Of a stretch of DNA of 6,095 nucleotides, positions 5,595 to 6,095 are shown piece after piece. The position numbers and the translations under genes are program-made. Source of the stretch: Kiritimatiellales bacterium (GTDB lineage Bacteria; Verrucomicrobiota; Kiritimatiellia; Kiritimatiellales; Pontiellaceae); the NCBI GenBank assembly GCA_013042165.1, contig JABDQT010000221.1, forward strand, positions 1-6,095, written 5' to 3'. Each line of letters opens with the position of its first letter. Positions within the stretch are counted from its first letter, which is position 1. Below the pieces are notes generated by a model. The model was not told the origin of the DNA and made no database searches. It was given only the letters and a program-made list of their open reading frames with translations.

Positions 5595-5623
5595 TTTATC
5601 CCTGATTCACCAGGCCAGTTCAA
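5595..5623 (-). promoter_or_regulatory. Possible sigma70-type promoter for glnS
   Basis: Read on the minus strand, TTGAAC (5618-5623) and GATAAA (5595-5600) are separated by exactly 17 bases, each matching 4 of 6 consensus bases. The position, about 60 bases before the glnS ATG, is sensible. The boxes are weak, so this is only a candidate. Confidence 0.3.
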
Positions 5624-5639
5624 TCCTTTCATCATGCTA

Positions 5640-5669
5640 TTGACATACGGGAGGTGTTCCGTGTCCAAT
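5640..5669 (+). promoter_or_regulatory. Possible sigma70-type promoter for xth
   Basis: A perfect -35 hexamer TTGACA (5640-5645) is followed after 18 bases by TCCAAT (5664-5669), 4 of 6 to the -10 consensus. A start around 5676 would give a short leader carrying the SD AGGAA (5683-5687) before ATG 5692. The -35 is convincing and the -10 is weaker. Confidence 0.42.
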
Positions 5670-5691
5670 CGTCGGAACGCAAAGGAACCGC

Positions 5692-6095
5692 ATGAAGATT
5701 GCCACATTCAACGCCAATTCCATCCGCTCGCGCCTGCCTATTGTGTTGCAATGGCTGGAAGCTCATCAACCCGATGTGCTCGGCATTCAGGAAACGAAGG
5801 TGCAGGACGCTGATTTTCCGAAGGAGGCGATCGAGGCGGCGGGCTGGCATGTGGTCTTCAGGGGCGAAAAGTCGTACAACGGTGTTGCGCTGATCTGCAA
5901 GAGCGAGCCGCAGGATGTGAAATACGGATTCGACGACGGCGGGCCGGCGGATGAAACGCGGCTGGTTCGCGCCCTGGTGGACGGGGTGGTGATCATCAAC
6001 ACCTATGTACCGCAGGGCCGGGCGATCGACCACGTCATGTATAAATATAAACTGGCCTGGTATGCCCGGCTACAGAGGCTTTTCGAGGCCGAATA
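5692..6095 (+). CDS. xth: Exodeoxyribonuclease III, N-terminal part (3' truncated by window edge)
   Basis: ExoIII-type AP endonucleases cut DNA at abasic sites and remove 3' blocking groups during base-excision repair, and also act as 3'-5' exonucleases. The first 134 residues are present, about half of the usual 255-270, and the frame is still open at the window end. MKIATFNANSIRSRL carries the metal-site Asn7. VLGIQETKV carries Glu34, the Mg2+ ligand at the E. coli position. SYNGVALICK and INTYVPQGR (Tyr105, equivalent to E. coli Tyr109 in NGYFPQG) are also family motifs. The downstream Asp, Asn and His catalytic residues fall outside. AGGAA at 5683-5687 lies 4 bases before the ATG, and a candidate promoter is further upstream. 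A general exodeoxyribonuclease III/APE1-like fold is certain, but the orthologue subclass (XthA versus ExoA) is not resolved with half the protein. Confidence 0.93.
   Translation, partial: MKIATFNANSIRSRLPIVLQWLEAHQPDVLGIQETKVQDADFPKEAIEAAGWHVVFRGEKSYNGVALICKSEPQDVKYGFDDGGPADETRLVRALVDGVVIINTYVPQGRAIDHVMYKYKLAWYARLQRLFEAE

Noticed and set aside
5535..5691. T-box leader for glnS
   Set aside because: The minus-strand leader lacks a recognisable T-box sequence, and no antiterminator/terminator pair is visible.

Overview
The window is 6,095 bases of ordinary bacterial chromosome with well-packed genes. It carries the lysine/diaminopimelate genes lysA (3' end only), dapA and dapB, then a membrane-anchored NERD-domain protein and a DJ-1/PfpI-family protein, all on the + strand. 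glnS lies on the - strand, and the 5' end of an exonuclease III gene (xth) runs off the right edge on the + strand. All core enzymes are intact and keep their catalytic residues. No mobile-element transposase, CRISPR array, rRNA or tRNA gene was seen.

Layout: 1-236 is the lysA C-terminus. 239-270 is a strong stem-loop in the lysA-dapA gap. 334-1203 is dapA, and 1203-2015 is dapB, which overlaps the dapA stop by one base (TAATG). 2016-2094 is a short gap with degenerate repeats. 2095-2838 is the NERD protein and 2965-3507 the DJ-1-like protein. 3508-3875 is a gene-free stretch packed with palindromes between convergent genes. 3876-5534 is glnS (minus). 5535-5691 is a divergent promoter region. 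5692-6095 is xth, partial.

The lysA-dapA-dapB run is a lysine and meso-diaminopimelate (cell wall) biosynthesis cluster. DapA condenses pyruvate with aspartate semialdehyde, DapB reduces the product, and LysA makes lysine at the end of the pathway. The downstream genes are not functionally linked to it in any obvious way. The use of GlnRS, the moderately high GC content and the palindromic intergenic elements are compatible with a Gram-negative of the Planctomycetes-Verrucomicrobia-Lentisphaerae-Kiritimatiellae group. That is an impression, not a demonstrated placement.

The most unusual content is non-coding. A family of stem-loop elements bounded by TGTAG...CTACA occurs at 239-270, 3503-3576, 3743-3768 and 3826-3880, each at or just after the end of a gene or inside the large convergent gap. 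One of them supplies the glnS stop codon. They look like REP/BIME-type dispersed palindromes or a small non-autonomous mobile element. No clearly new protein system is visible.
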